From Sphingomonas sp. 28-66-16 (lineage in GTDB: Bacteria > Pseudomonadota > Alphaproteobacteria > Sphingomonadales > Sphingomonadaceae), in NCBI GenBank assembly GCA_002281485.1, contig NCGF01000004.1, positions 82,386 through 146,385 of the forward strand: a stretch of 64,000 nt of DNA, read 5' to 3'. The translations under genes and the position numbers were made by a program. Of this stretch, positions 54,970-63,939 are shown piece after piece. The stretch's first letter is position 1. Every line of letters begins with the position of its first letter. The notes beneath the pieces are model-generated. The model searched no databases. It was given only the letters and a program-made list of their open reading frames with translations, and was not told the origin of the DNA.

Positions 54970-55445
54970 TCGCCGCCTTGCGATCGTGGTTCTCGGGTCG
55001 GTCTCTCCGCGAGCAACGGCTCATCCTAGTCGCTCTCGCGCTGGCGGCAGTGACGGTGTTGTCGTTCGGGATCATCCGGCCGGTCGAGGACGGGCTGGCC
55101 GCTGCCAAGGCGCGCCAGCGCGACGCGGTGCTGCGGCTCGCGACCACCGAAAGCCAGCTGCGGGCGTTGACCGAGTTGCAGCGCGATCGCCCGCCGCCGT
55201 TGCAGGCGCCGCTCGACAGCGAGATTCGAGCGCGCGCGGCCGCGGCAGGATTCGTGCTGAGCAATGTTGCCCCGCAGGCGAACAATGCGGTGCTCGTCGC
55301 GATCGCCTCGGCACGACCATCGGCACTGTTCGGCTGGATCGGCGATCTCGAGCGCAGCGGCATCCTCGTCGAATCGCTGACGACGACCGACAATGGCGAC
55401 CAGACGATTTCGGTCCAGCTTTCGGTCAAGGCACGGGGTATTTGA
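54966..55445 (+). CDS. gspM: Type II secretion protein GspM
   Basis: 159 residues: one span (LILVALALAAVTVLSFGII, ~20-38), a helical stalk (AKARQRDAVLRLATTESQLRALTELQ) and a ferredoxin-like periplasmic domain (LFGWIGDLERSGILVESLTT). It works with GspL. Overlaps gspL by 4 bases. Confidence 0.88.
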   Translation: MIAALRSWFSGRSLREQRLILVALALAAVTVLSFGIIRPVEDGLAAAKARQRDAVLRLATTESQLRALTELQRDRPPPLQAPLDSEIRARAAAAGFVLSNVAPQANNAVLVAIASARPSALFGWIGDLERSGILVESLTTTDNGDQTISVQLSVKARGI

Positions 55446-56158
55446 TGCAAATCCGCTTGCAGACTCGTCCCGCCGCGCTGTTCGGCGCGATGCTGGTGAT
55501 TGCCTTGATCGCGCTGATGCCGCTCCGCGCGGCGGTCGCGATTGCCGGCCTGGGCTATTATGGGCTGAGTGCCCGCTCGGTCGACGGGCCGGTATGGTTC
55601 GGGCGGCTCAACCAGGCACGGCTCGGCGATATCGATCTCGGCGACGTCCGTGCGCGCTTGTCGCCCATCCAGCTGGTCGTCGGCCGCCTCCGGCTCGATG
55701 TCGCCGGGCCCGCGGGTGGCGGGCTGCGCGGCGCGATCGGCGTGACCCGACACAGCGTCGGCCTCGACGACATGACCGCGGCGGTGCCGATCGGCGCCGT
55801 CTTTGCGCCGTTGCCGATCACCCGGCTCGATCTCGACGACGTCAGCGTGCGTTTCGAAGACGGCGCGTGCACCCGCGCCGAGGGCCGCGTCAAGGCGCTG
55901 ATCGGCGGCGCGATCGGCGGCATCGCCTTGCCGCAGGGCATGAGCGGCACGGTCCGCTGCGAGGGGCGCGATCTGCTGCTGCCGCTCGCCAGCCAGGCGG
56001 GTTCGGAGCATATCGACCTGCGGATCAAAGGCGATGGCCGCTACCAGGCCGATTTCGCGATCCAGTCGAGCGACCCTGCGGTGATCGCCCCGCTGACCGC
56101 CGCCGGCTTTCAATCGACCCCACTCGGCTACACGCTTTCGGTCGAAGGGCGGCTCTGA
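55445..56158 (+). CDS. gspN: Type II secretion protein GspN
   Basis: 237 residues. One N-terminal span (LFGAMLVIALIALMPLRAAVAIAGL) and a beta-rich periplasmic domain (YYGLSARSVDGPVWFGRLNQARLGDIDLGDVRARLSPIQLV...LRLDVAG) typical of GspN. GspN is an optional subunit of unclear role. Starts on the last base of the gspM stop. It ends the operon; no gspO prepilin peptidase follows. Confidence 0.85.
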   Translation: MQIRLQTRPAALFGAMLVIALIALMPLRAAVAIAGLGYYGLSARSVDGPVWFGRLNQARLGDIDLGDVRARLSPIQLVVGRLRLDVAGPAGGGLRGAIGVTRHSVGLDDMTAAVPIGAVFAPLPITRLDLDDVSVRFEDGACTRAEGRVKALIGGAIGGIALPQGMSGTVRCEGRDLLLPLASQAGSEHIDLRIKGDGRYQADFAIQSSDPAVIAPLTAAGFQSTPLGYTLSVEGRL

Positions 56159-56161
56159 TAC

Positions 56162-56190
56162 TTGACGCTGGGCGTCTCTCCCCGCTAGGG
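56162..56190 (+). promoter_or_regulatory. Promoter of tRNA-His
   Basis: TTGACG, a 17-base spacer, CTAGGG, ending 13 bases before the tRNA. The CTAGGG-type -10 recurs before kup in this window. Confidence 0.5.
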
Positions 56191-56203
56191 GCCCGGGCTT
56201 CGC

Positions 56204-56281
56204 GGCGATCGTAGTTCAATTGGTTAGAGCGTCGGCTTGTGATGCCGGATGTTGCGGGTTCAAGTCCCGTCGGTCGCCCCA
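56204..56281 (+). tRNA. tRNA-His (anticodon GTG)
   Basis: Encoded G at -1 pairs with C73. Acceptor GCGATCG pairs with CGGTCGC. Anticodon stem TCGGC/GCCGG around TTGTGAT gives anticodon GTG. T loop GTTCAAGT, then CCA. Complete, 78 bases. Confidence 0.95.
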
Positions 56282-56313
56282 TTTCCTTTTCCGTCCTTGC
56301 AGGATGATCGCAC

Positions 56314-57363
56314 GTGACAACCGGCTGGGGCTTTCCCGACTTCGACGCGCATGAAGCCGTCCACCTGTTCACCGACACGACGTCGGGGTTGCAGGCAGTG
56401 ATCGCGATTCATTCGACCAAGCTCGGCCCTGCGGGCGGCGGTTGTCGTTTCTGGCACTATGCCGATTCGAACGAGGCGATCACCGATGCACTGCGGCTGT
56501 CGCGGGGCATGAGCTTCAAAAATGCCATGGCCGGGCTCCCGATGGGCGGCGGCAAGGGCGTCGTGCTCGCCGATGCCGACCGCACCAAGACGCCTGAGCT
56601 GCTCAAGGCGTTCGGCCGTGCGATCGAGTCGCTCGGGGGGCGCTATGTCACCGCAGAGGATGTCGGCATGGCCGACACCGATATGGTGACGATCGCCACC
56701 GAGACCAAATTCGTGACCGGTCTGCCGGTCGCCTCGGGCCGCGCCGGCGGCAATCCCGGCCCCTCGACGGCGCTTGGCGTCTATCTGGGCGTCAAGGCGG
56801 CGGCAAAGCGCGGCCTGGGCGCGGACAGCATGAAGGGCGTCCATGTCGCGATCCAGGGCGTCGGCTCGGTCGGCGGCGGGCTCGCCGAATTGCTGGCCAA
56901 GGACGGCGCGAAGCTGACGATCGCCGACGTCGACACCGAAAAGGCACGCGCGCTGGCGGCGGCGCTCGGCGCCGATGTCGTCGCCTCCGAAGAGATTCTC
57001 ACGATCGAGGCCGATATCGTCAGCCCCAATGCGCTTGGCGCGATCCTCACCGAGGCGTCGATCGCCGCGCTTCAGACCAAGGTCGTCGCCGGCGGCGCCA
57101 ACAACCAGCTTGCCACGCGCGGCGATGGCGCGCGGCTGCAGGCGCGCGGCATCCTCTACGCGCCCGATTATGTGATCAACGCCGGCGGGATCATCAATGT
57201 CTGCCTCGAATATCTCGGGCAGGGCGACCGCGCCGAAGTCGAAGCACGCATCCACAAGATCCCCGATCGCCTGATCGAGGTTTGGGATGAAAGCGACCGC
57301 AGCGGCTTGCCGACCTCGGACGTCGCCGACATGATCGCCCAGCGGCTGATCGGGCGCGGCTGA
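56314..57363 (+). CDS. Leu/Phe/Val dehydrogenase (Glu/Leu/Phe/Val dehydrogenase family)
   Basis: 349 residues, NAD-dependent oxidative deamination of a branched or aromatic amino acid. The substrate-domain lysines are in GPAGGGCRFW, SFKNAMAGLPMGGGKGV and TAEDVG, and the NAD loop is IQGVGSVGGGLAELL (~178-192). The length and the GGCR/MGGGKG pattern fit leucine dehydrogenase better than glutamate dehydrogenase. GTG start. Convergent with alanine dehydrogenase; the two flank a resistance-gene remnant. Confidence 0.92.
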   Translation: MTTGWGFPDFDAHEAVHLFTDTTSGLQAVIAIHSTKLGPAGGGCRFWHYADSNEAITDALRLSRGMSFKNAMAGLPMGGGKGVVLADADRTKTPELLKAFGRAIESLGGRYVTAEDVGMADTDMVTIATETKFVTGLPVASGRAGGNPGPSTALGVYLGVKAAAKRGLGADSMKGVHVAIQGVGSVGGGLAELLAKDGAKLTIADVDTEKARALAAALGADVVASEEILTIEADIVSPNALGAILTEASIAALQTKVVAGGANNQLATRGDGARLQARGILYAPDYVINAGGIINVCLEYLGQGDRAEVEARIHKIPDRLIEVWDESDRSGLPTSDVADMIAQRLIGRG

Positions 57364-57579
57364 GGAAAAAGCCGGTGGCATGACGCCGACGGCGCGGTCA
57401 CCGGTTGCCTCGATGTCGGACGGGTCGGCGTCGGCGATCGCTACCAGGATCTGGCCTTCTTGTGGCACAGCCTGCGCGAATTCGATGTCGCCAGCGCCGA
57501 CAGCCTTTTCGCCGCTTATGGTGTGGCGCCCGATCGTGCCAAGATCGAGCTCCACCTTTGCCTCGACGAATTCTTCTAG
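57364..57579 (+). pseudogene. C-terminal remnant of an APH(3')-type aminoglycoside phosphotransferase
   Basis: From the Trp codon at 57376 the frame reads WHDADGAVTGCLDVGRVGVG, then DRYQDLAFLWHSLREF, FAAYG and ends LHLCLDEFF. This is the last ~68 residues of APH(3')-type kinases, including the metal-binding Asp (CLDVGR) and the conserved DRYQDLA and DEFF. The N-terminal two thirds with the ATP site and catalytic HGD are missing, and a stop codon from the dehydrogenase gene precedes it. No start codon or ribosome site. The last 4 bases overlap the ald stop on the other strand. The kept frame suggests a fairly recent deletion. Confidence 0.75.
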
Positions 57580-58670
57580 TTCATCGGCAGATCGAGCGCA
57601 TCGGCAACCGCCTGATGCCTGATCTTGCCGCCCGAAACATTCAGGCCATTGGCCAGATGCGGATCGGCCGCCATCGCGGCTTCCGCGCCGTGATTGGCCA
57701 GCTTCAGCACGAAGGGCAGCGTCGCATTGTTGAGCGCGAACGCCGAGGTCCGCGCGACGGCCCCGGGCATGTTCGCGACGCAATAATGGATCACGCCGTC
57801 GATCTCGAACACCGGATCGTCGTGCGTCGTCGGGTGCGAGGTTTCGAAGCAACCGCCCTGATCGATCGCGATATCGACCAGCACCGAGCCGCGCTTCATC
57901 GTCTTGAGCATCGCCCGGGTGACGAGCTTGGGCGCGGCGGCGCCGGGCACCAGCACGGCCCCGATCACGAGATGCGCGTTGCGCACCGCGGCCTCGATCG
58001 CCGCGGTCGAGGCATAGGCCGTCTTGATCTGGCTCGAGAAGAACATGTCGAGCTCGGCGAGCCGGGCGTTGTTGATATCGTAAATCGTCACGTCGGCGCG
58101 CATCCCGACCGCCATCTGCGCGGCGTTGACGCCCGAGACCCCGCCGCCGAGGATCGCGACGCGGGCAGGGGCCACCCCGGGCACGCCGCCGAGCAACACG
58201 CCGCGACCGCCCTGTTCCTTCTCGAGATAATGCGCCCCGACCTGCACCGACATGCGCCCGGCGACTTCGGACATCGGCTTGAGCAGCGGTAGCGAGCGAT
58301 CGGGCGCGGTCACCGTTTCATAGGCGATGCAGGTCGCGCCCGACGCCATCAGCCCGAGCGCCTGGGCTTTGTCGGCGGCGAGATGGAGATAGGTGAACAG
58401 CAAATGGCGCGGCTCGAGCAGCGCAATTTCGCTCGGCTGGGGCTCCTTCACCTTCACGATCATGTCGGCCTGGGCGAAGACGGCAGCGGCGTCGGCGACG
58501 ATCGTCGCGCCGGCATCGACATAATCCTGATCCTCGAAGTCGATCCCGAGGCCGGCGCCGGTTTCGACCACGACCTCATGGCCGGCGCGGGTCAGTTCGG
58601 CGACAGACGGCGGCGTCAGCCCGACGCGATACTCGTGATTCTTGATTTCCCGGGGTACACCGACTCGCAT
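57576..58670 (-). CDS. ald: Alanine dehydrogenase
   Basis: 364 residues. Start MRVGVPREIKNHEYRVGLTPPSVAEL, Lys in KVKEPQPSEI and the His in LFTYLHLA for pyruvate, NAD fold VAILGGGVSGVNAA (~168-181) and VDIAIDQGGCFETSHPTTHDDPVF. It interconverts alanine and pyruvate plus ammonia. Divergent from kup with a ~165-base gap. Convergent with the leucine-type dehydrogenase, giving two amino-acid dehydrogenases tail to tail. Confidence 0.95.
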   Translation of the reverse strand: MRVGVPREIKNHEYRVGLTPPSVAELTRAGHEVVVETGAGLGIDFEDQDYVDAGATIVADAAAVFAQADMIVKVKEPQPSEIALLEPRHLLFTYLHLAADKAQALGLMASGATCIAYETVTAPDRSLPLLKPMSEVAGRMSVQVGAHYLEKEQGGRGVLLGGVPGVAPARVAILGGGVSGVNAAQMAVGMRADVTIYDINNARLAELDMFFSSQIKTAYASTAAIEAAVRNAHLVIGAVLVPGAAAPKLVTRAMLKTMKRGSVLVDIAIDQGGCFETSHPTTHDDPVFEIDGVIHYCVANMPGAVARTSAFALNNATLPFVLKLANHGAEAAMAADPHLANGLNVSGGKIRHQAVADALDLPMN

Positions 58671-58729
58671 TGATCCGCTCCAGTTATAGTGATTCGCGCG
58701 CTATAGCCTCGCCGTTCGGGATTGTCCCG

Positions 58730-58757
58730 TTGCGGGGGGTGTCGCTGCATGCTAGGG
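58730..58757 (+). promoter_or_regulatory. Candidate promoter of kup
   Basis: TTGCGG, a 16-base spacer and CTAGGG, the same -10 as before tRNA-His, 80 bases before the kup GTG. No riboswitch fold was recognised in this gap. Confidence 0.35.
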
Positions 58758-58836
58758 GCGCGCCACCGTCAACGGGGCAATTTACCGTCGCTTTCATGAC
58801 CGAATTTATCGATTGCTCGGCCCGATCGGCGCGCTC

Positions 58837-60768
58837 GTGACGAGCAGCGACCCCGGCTCGGTGCCGGCCGAGCCCGATGCCGGCGAGACCGCGGCACATG
58901 GTGGCGGCCATCATCAAGGCCCGATCAGGCTGGCGGTCAGCGCGATCGGGGTCGTGTTCGGCGATATCGGCACCAGCCCGCTCTATGCGTTTCGGGAGAC
59001 CTTTGCCGGTCACCACCCGTTGGCGCTCGATCCACTGCACATCATGGGCGTCGTCAGCCTGATGTTCTGGTCGATGATGGTGGTGGTGACGCTCAAATAT
59101 GTCAGCGTGATCATGCGCGCCGACAACAAGGGGGAGGGCGGCAGCCTGGCCCTGCTCGCGCTGGTATCCGGGCGCACCAACAATCAACGCTGGACGCGCG
59201 GCATCATCCTGCTCGGAGTGTTCGCCACGGCGCTGTTCTATGGCGACAGCATGATCACGCCGGCGGTCTCGGTGCTCGGCGCCGTCGAAGGGCTCGCGAT
59301 CGCCGCGCCGGCCTTCGGCAATCTGGTGCTGCCGATCTCGGTCGCCATCATCGTCATGCTGTTTTCGATCCAGCAAAGCGGTACCGCGCGCGTTGGGCTG
59401 CTGTTCGGGCCGATCATGCTGGTCTATTTTCTCGTCATCGCCACGCTTGGCGCGATCAGCATCGCCCAGACGCCCGATATCCTCTGGGCGCTCTCACCGA
59501 CCCACGCCGTCGAGTTTTTCGTGCGCGATCCGCTCCGGGCGTTTCTGGCGCTGGGCTCGGTCGTGCTCGCAGTAACCGGGGCAGAAGCGCTCTATGCCGA
59601 TATGGGGCATTTCGGGCGCAACCCGATCCGCGTCTCGTGGCTGTTCTTCGTGCTGCCGGCCCTGATCCTCAACTATATGGGGCAGGGCGCGATGCTGTTT
59701 CGCGACGGCGAGGCCGCGCTGGTCAGTCCCTTCTACCTGCTCGCCCCCGAAGTGTTGCGGCTGCCGCTGGTGCTGCTGGCGACGATGGCGGCGATCATCG
59801 CCAGCCAGGCAGTGATTTCGGGTGCCTTTTCGGTGACCCAGCAGGCGATCCAGCTCGGGTTCGTGCCGCGGCTGCGGATCGAGCATACCAGCGCGGCGAC
59901 GGCCGGCCAGATCTACATCCCTCTGGTCAATTGGGCGCTGCTGGTGATGGTGATCCTGTTGGTGCTGACCTTCCGGACCTCGTCCAACCTCACCTCCGCC
60001 TATGGCATTGCCGTGACCGGCGCGATGCTGATCGACACCTGCCTGCTCTCGGTGGTGCTGTTTCGCCTTTGGCACTGGCCGAGCTATTATGCGCTGCCGC
60101 TGCTCGGCCTCTTCTTCCTCGTCGACGGCGCCTATTTTGCCGCCAATCTGACCAAGGTGCCGTCGGGTGGCTGGTTCCCGCTGCTGATCGGGCTGATCAT
60201 CTTCACCTTCCTCACCACCTGGTCGAAGGGGCGGGCGCTGATGATGGCGCGGATGCGCGAGACCGCGATGCCGATGTCGGTCTTCATCCAGTCGGCGGCG
60301 AACTCGGCGTCGCGGGTGCCCGGGACAGCGGTGTTCATGACGTCGAGCGCGGTGGGCGTGCCGCATGCGCTGTTGCACAACCTCAAACACAACAAGGTAC
60401 TCCACGAGCGCATCATCCTGCTCACGGTCAAGATCGTCGACGAGCCCTATTGGCCGGCGGACTCGCGTTGCCAGCTCGAACTGCTCGGCCACGGTTTTCA
60501 TCGGATGGTGCTCAATTATGGCTTCATGGAGGAGCCCGACGTGCCGGCGGCGCTGGCCAATGTGCATCGCTGCGGCGCCGATTTCCGGATGATGGACACG
60601 AGTTTTTTCCTGGCCCGCCAGACGCTGTTGCCATCGGCGCGGCCAGGCATGATGATCTGGCGCGAAAAGCTGTTTGCGTGGATGTTGCGCAACGCCGAGA
60701 GCGCGATGGAATTCTTCCGGCTGCCGACCAACCGCGTGATCGAGCTGGGCAGCCAGGTCGAGATTTGA
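58837..60768 (+). CDS. kup: Kup-type potassium uptake protein
   Basis: 643 residues. N-terminal [24 protein letters not shown] is the Kup signature, followed by twelve spans, [19 protein letters not shown] and a ~140-residue cytoplasmic C-terminus. Kup imports K+ with H+. A His-rich run (HGGGHH) precedes the first span. GTG at 58837 chosen; a TTG at 58813 is in frame. Neither has a strong ribosome site. Its stop overlaps the start of the 2H phosphoesterase. Confidence 0.94.
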   Translation: MTSSDPGSVPAEPDAGETAAHGGGHHQGPIRLAVSAIGVVFGDIGTSPLYAFRETFAGHHPLALDPLHIMGVVSLMFWSMMVVVTLKYVSVIMRADNKGEGGSLALLALVSGRTNNQRWTRGIILLGVFATALFYGDSMITPAVSVLGAVEGLAIAAPAFGNLVLPISVAIIVMLFSIQQSGTARVGLLFGPIMLVYFLVIATLGAISIAQTPDILWALSPTHAVEFFVRDPLRAFLALGSVVLAVTGAEALYADMGHFGRNPIRVSWLFFVLPALILNYMGQGAMLFRDGEAALVSPFYLLAPEVLRLPLVLLATMAAIIASQAVISGAFSVTQQAIQLGFVPRLRIEHTSAATAGQIYIPLVNWALLVMVILLVLTFRTSSNLTSAYGIAVTGAMLIDTCLLSVVLFRLWHWPSYYALPLLGLFFLVDGAYFAANLTKVPSGGWFPLLIGLIIFTFLTTWSKGRALMMARMRETAMPMSVFIQSAANSASRVPGTAVFMTSSAVGVPHALLHNLKHNKVLHERIILLTVKIVDEPYWPADSRCQLELLGHGFHRMVLNYGFMEEPDVPAALANVHRCGADFRMMDTSFFLARQTLLPSARPGMMIWREKLFAWMLRNAESAMEFFRLPTNRVIELGSQVEI

Positions 60769-61283
60769 CCACCACGCGAGAAAAGGCACCGATCATCGTG
60801 TCGGCGCTGTTCGGTGCGGCCGATTTTGCCTTCTTCGATGCAATGCGGCGCCGGCATTTTCCGCCTGAGCGCAATGTGATTCCGGCGCATCTGACGTTGT
60901 TCCATCATCTCGCCCCCGATCTGGCCGCCGAGCTCAGGCAGCGTCTCAGCGCCGAAACCCGCCGGATCGCGCCGCCCCCGGCGAGCATCGCCGGGCTGAT
61001 CGAGCTTGGCCGGGGGGTCGCCTACCGGATCGACAGCCCCGCGCTGGCGGCGATCCGCGCCCGGCTCGCCGACGCCTTCGCGCCGATGCTGACGCCCCAG
61101 GACAGGGCTGGCTGGCGCCCGCATGTGACCATCCAGAACAAGGTCGCGCCAGTCGAGGCCCGCGCGCTGCGCGAGGCGTTGGCCGAAGACTTTCGTCCGC
61201 GCCCGATCGTCATCGCCGGCCTTGCTTGCTGGTGGTACCGGGATGGCCCGTGGGAGCCGCTGTCGCGCCATATGTTCGGCTAG
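60765..61283 (+). CDS. 2'-5' RNA ligase-like (2H phosphoesterase) protein
   Basis: About 172 residues with the two HxT/S motifs that define the 2H superfamily: HLTLF (~residue 45) and HVTIQ (~residue 122). Such proteins open cyclic phosphates or ligate RNA; the cellular substrate is usually unknown. A TTG start overlaps the kup stop (TTGA); GTG at 60798 is possible but would cut the first strand. The last gene before tRNA-Met. Confidence 0.82.
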   Translation: MTTTREKAPIIVSALFGAADFAFFDAMRRRHFPPERNVIPAHLTLFHHLAPDLAAELRQRLSAETRRIAPPPASIAGLIELGRGVAYRIDSPALAAIRARLADAFAPMLTPQDRAGWRPHVTIQNKVAPVEARALREALAEDFRPRPIVIAGLACWWYRDGPWEPLSRHMFG

Positions 61284-61317
61284 CGGTGTGTTCCTGGCCA
61301 GCGGTTGCTCAGCACGC

Positions 61318-61346
61318 TTGACCGGGCGCGCGCCACACCCTATTCG
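61318..61346 (+). promoter_or_regulatory. Promoter of tRNA-Met
   Basis: TTGACC, 17-base spacer, TATTCG, ending 31 bases before the tRNA. Confidence 0.45.
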
Positions 61347-61377
61347 GCCCGCCTGCCCAAGCGGCAGAGCCCATTGG

Positions 61378-61454
61378 GGCGAAGTAGCTCAGCTGGTTAG
61401 AGCACGGGAATCATAATCCTGGGGTCGGGGGTTCAAGTCCCTCCTTCGCTACCA
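61378..61454 (+). tRNA. tRNA-Met, elongator (anticodon CAT)
   Basis: Acceptor GGCGAAG pairs with CTTCGCT, leaving a G1:U72 pair. Anticodon stem CGGGA/TCCTG around ATCATAA gives CAT. T loop TTCAAGT, then ACCA. The lack of a C1:A72 mismatch rules out the initiator, and the G1:U72 pair fits alphaproteobacterial elongator Met. A lysidine-type tRNA-Ile with CAT cannot be fully excluded. Confidence 0.9.
61411..61454. other. Candidate attachment site (recombinase/tRNA overlap)
   Basis: The last 14 codons of the recombinase are the antisense of the tRNA-Met 3' half; its C-terminus reads KEGLEPPTPGL. This is the usual sign of an element inserted at a tRNA 3' end. No second copy of the tRNA end is seen to the right, so the far attachment site lies outside the window. 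Confidence 0.45.
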
Positions 61455-63045
61455 ACAGAACAGTCGGGGATACGGCCGTTGGGGGCTGGTTGGTCGCCAG
61501 CGCCAGGACGTTGGCCAGGCTGCCGGTTATCTCGATCGCGGCGTTGTCCGGTTGGCCGGGGGCATCGGTGATGCGGATCGATTCGATCAAAGCGCGGAGG
61601 CGGGGCAGGTGGCGGCTGGTGGCGTTGCCGCCGGCGAGCGTCTGGCCGAGATCGCCGATCGCGCGGCGATACGCTTCGACGATGTGGGGATGCAGGATGA
61701 TCGCGGGTCCCGCGCTTTGCTCGGCGAGCTCGGCCTCGGCGATGGCGCGCTGATCGCGGCGATCGTCGATACCGGCGCGCACGACGTCCAGATCCGCGCC
61801 GGCGGCGAGCGCGTCGACCAGGCGGGTTATTTCGCGATCGAGTTCGGCGATACGGCGTTCGAGCTTGCGGCGCCCCGCGCCCATCGTGCGATCGGCGACC
61901 GCCCTTTGTTCGTGAAAGCGTTTGACGACGGCGCTGACGACTTCCGGGGCGAGCAGCTGGTGTTCGAGCCCGCCGAGCACGCGGCGCTCGAGCGCTGCGG
62001 TCGAAATGCGCCGGCCGTTGGCGCAGCTGCCGGCCTCCCGGTGGCGGATACAGCCCCAACGATCGCGGGTGACGATGGTATAGGTGCCGCCGCAATCGCC
62101 ACAGCGGACGAGCCCAGACAGCAGGTGGCGCGGCCGGCGGGCCATCCGGAACGGTTGCCGCGTGAGGGTATCGCGGCGCGCCTGGACGGCGTCCCAAAGG
62201 TCCTGATCGACGATGCGCAGATCGGGCGCGTCAATGAAGACGCGATCGGCGTCGGCGTTGACGCGGCTGAGGCGTCGCCGGCTTTCGGGATCCTTGACCA
62301 TATGGACCCGGTTCCACGCGATCCTGCCGATATAGGCGGGGTTGCCGAGGATGCCGTTCATGCGGCCGCGCGAGCCGTTGATCGTCGACGCGCGCCATTC
62401 GGCGCTGCGAGGGGCCGGGATACCCTGGCGGTTGAGCTGCTGGGCGATCGCCTTGGGGCTCTTGCCGTCGCGATACTCGGCGAAGATGTGGCGGATGACG
62501 TCGGCCTGATCGGGCACGATACGGCGATGGCCGCGCTCGATCGAGCCATCGGGCAGCAGCAGGGGCGCGGGCTCATAGCCGTAGCAAAGCCCGCCGGGGA
62601 TCCGGCCGCGCGCGACGACGCCGCGCTGGCCCCGCCTGATCTTATTGCCGAGTTCCTTGACGAACAGCGCGTTCATGGTGCCGAGCATGCCGACGTGAAG
62701 CTCGGAGATCGGCCCTTCGGAGACGGTGACCATGCGGACGCCGGCGAATTCGATACGTTTGAAGATGGTGGCGATATCGGCCTGATCGCGGGCGACGCGA
62801 TCGAGCGCCTCGGCAATGATGAGATCGAAGCCGCGCGCGTCGGCGGCGGCGAGCAGGGCGTTCAAGCCGGGGCGATGATGGGTGGTGCCCGAGATCGCCA
62901 GATCGGAATAGACCTGGACGATATCGATGCCGTCGCGATCAGCCCGTTCGCGACAGACGCGGACCTGATCCTCGGCTGAGCGGGCGTTCTGCATGTCGGT
63001 CGAGAAGCGGGCGTAGATCGCCGCCCGGGGGCGTGCAGTGTTCAT
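61411..63045 (-). CDS. Large serine recombinase / site-specific integrase
   Basis: 544 residues. The catalytic Ser15 is in AAIYARFSTDMQ; the resolvase domain runs to ~145 (DLIIAEALDRVARDQ). Then a Recombinase domain (GGLCYGYEPA, IFAEYRDGKSPKAIAQQLNRQGI, AYIGRIAWNR), a zinc ribbon (LVRCGDCGGTYTIV...GCIRHREAGSC, C-x2-C and C-x-n-C) and a coiled coil (~390-440). It would integrate and excise the element. AGGGAG precedes the ATG. The 3' end overlaps tRNA-Met. Confidence 0.93.
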   Translation of the reverse strand: MNTARPRAAIYARFSTDMQNARSAEDQVRVCRERADRDGIDIVQVYSDLAISGTTHHRPGLNALLAAADARGFDLIIAEALDRVARDQADIATIFKRIEFAGVRMVTVSEGPISELHVGMLGTMNALFVKELGNKIRRGQRGVVARGRIPGGLCYGYEPAPLLLPDGSIERGHRRIVPDQADVIRHIFAEYRDGKSPKAIAQQLNRQGIPAPRSAEWRASTINGSRGRMNGILGNPAYIGRIAWNRVHMVKDPESRRRLSRVNADADRVFIDAPDLRIVDQDLWDAVQARRDTLTRQPFRMARRPRHLLSGLVRCGDCGGTYTIVTRDRWGCIRHREAGSCANGRRISTAALERRVLGGLEHQLLAPEVVSAVVKRFHEQRAVADRTMGAGRRKLERRIAELDREITRLVDALAAGADLDVVRAGIDDRRDQRAIAEAELAEQSAGPAIILHPHIVEAYRRAIGDLGQTLAGGNATSRHLPRLRALIESIRITDAPGQPDNAAIEITGSLANVLALATNQPPTAVSPTVLLVAKEGLEPPTPGL

Positions 63046-63146
63046 GATCGGCTCCCTTGCGCGATTCGGCACGGGCAGCATCGGCGACCGCGAGATCGTC
63101 GGCAATTGCCATCGCAAGGTCAAAAAGCAACGGGTGGATCATCGGT

Positions 63147-63623
63147 TCATTGAGGCCAGCGCTCCAATATGAGCAGACCACGTTCTTTGGTTTTTCCGAC
63201 TTCTTTCCATCCGGCATGCCTAAAGCAGTTGCCTGCCGGGTTGCCGCGCACGCGGTTGGGATCGACATAGGTGTAGTGCCGTTCGCCCGGCCACCTTTGA
63301 AAGGCGATCCTATCAGCTGCTCGAACGAGTTCGCTAGCGACGAGCGGACTGTGGTTGGCAAACCAAGCGCAGTTGACCCCGCTCTGCTTTTCCCCCTGGT
63401 CATCAAGGCAATCATCGATGAAGACGCGCCACGCGAAATGCGCGCGCCGACAGGGTGTCGATAGAACGAGCTTTTGTCCCGGACCAAGCGTGAGCAAGGT
63501 GTTGCGCTCAATTCGTCGGGTACGGCTCCGTTCGCTCGCATAATGCGTCAAATAGCTCGCTGCCGCGCAGATATCGCCATCAATAACGGGCACAAAAATA
63601 TCGAGCGGGAGCAGTGAAGTCAT
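63147..63623 (-). CDS. Phage-like hypothetical protein, possibly Mom/GNAT-like
   Basis: 158 residues. The C-terminal half (TYVDPNRVRGNPAGNCFRHAGW, then GLLILERW) resembles a motif I associate with phage Mom-like or GNAT-fold proteins, from memory and with low certainty. The start overlaps the stop of the methylase fragment by 4 bases, so the two were one operon. It ends 101 bases before the recombinase start. Confidence 0.5.
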   Translation of the reverse strand: MTSLLPLDIFVPVIDGDICAAASYLTHYASERSRTRRIERNTLLTLGPGQKLVLSTPCRRAHFAWRVFIDDCLDDQGEKQSGVNCAWFANHSPLVASELVRAADRIAFQRWPGERHYTYVDPNRVRGNPAGNCFRHAGWKEVGKTKERGLLILERWPQ

Positions 63624-63850
63624 GCTGCCGCCTGAAACAGAGGTCCATCGCCCAGGGCGGTGGAGCAAGAAGGGTTGAGGTAGAGGAGCTCGGTCCTAGG
63701 CAGCGCGCCATCCGCCAAAGCCGCTCGCTCGATCTTTCGCCAATCGGTCAAAAGCGCGTCATAGAGCCCTGAGGGGTAGCCGCAGAGGACAACCATACCT
63801 TCAAGCCCGCACAGCAATGTCAGCAACTCAGCGTGCTGGGTGTCCGTCAT
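63620..63850 (-). pseudogene. C-terminal fragment of a DNA adenine methylase (Dam/D12 class)
   Basis: 76 codons from the ATG: GMVVLCGYPSGLYD, WRKIERAALADGALPRTELL and YLNPSC match the end of phage-type N6-adenine methylases. The frame stays open upstream and reads GVYRHEM just before the ATG, which belongs to the same family, so the ATG is internal and not the true start. Further upstream (63890-64000) the expected DPPY catalytic region is not found. The gene is therefore 5'-truncated or interrupted. Confidence 0.6.
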
Positions 63851-63939
63851 CTCGTGCCGATAGACGCCTCCGTTATCGCGACGACGATGCGTTCGGCTTC
63901 GGTGTTCCCCGTCAGCACCAATGGCACAGATTTGAGGTT

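Noticed and set aside
58671-58836. Possible riboswitch in the ald-kup gap
   Set aside because: No recognisable aptamer core or expression-platform hairpin; only a promoter-like pair was found.
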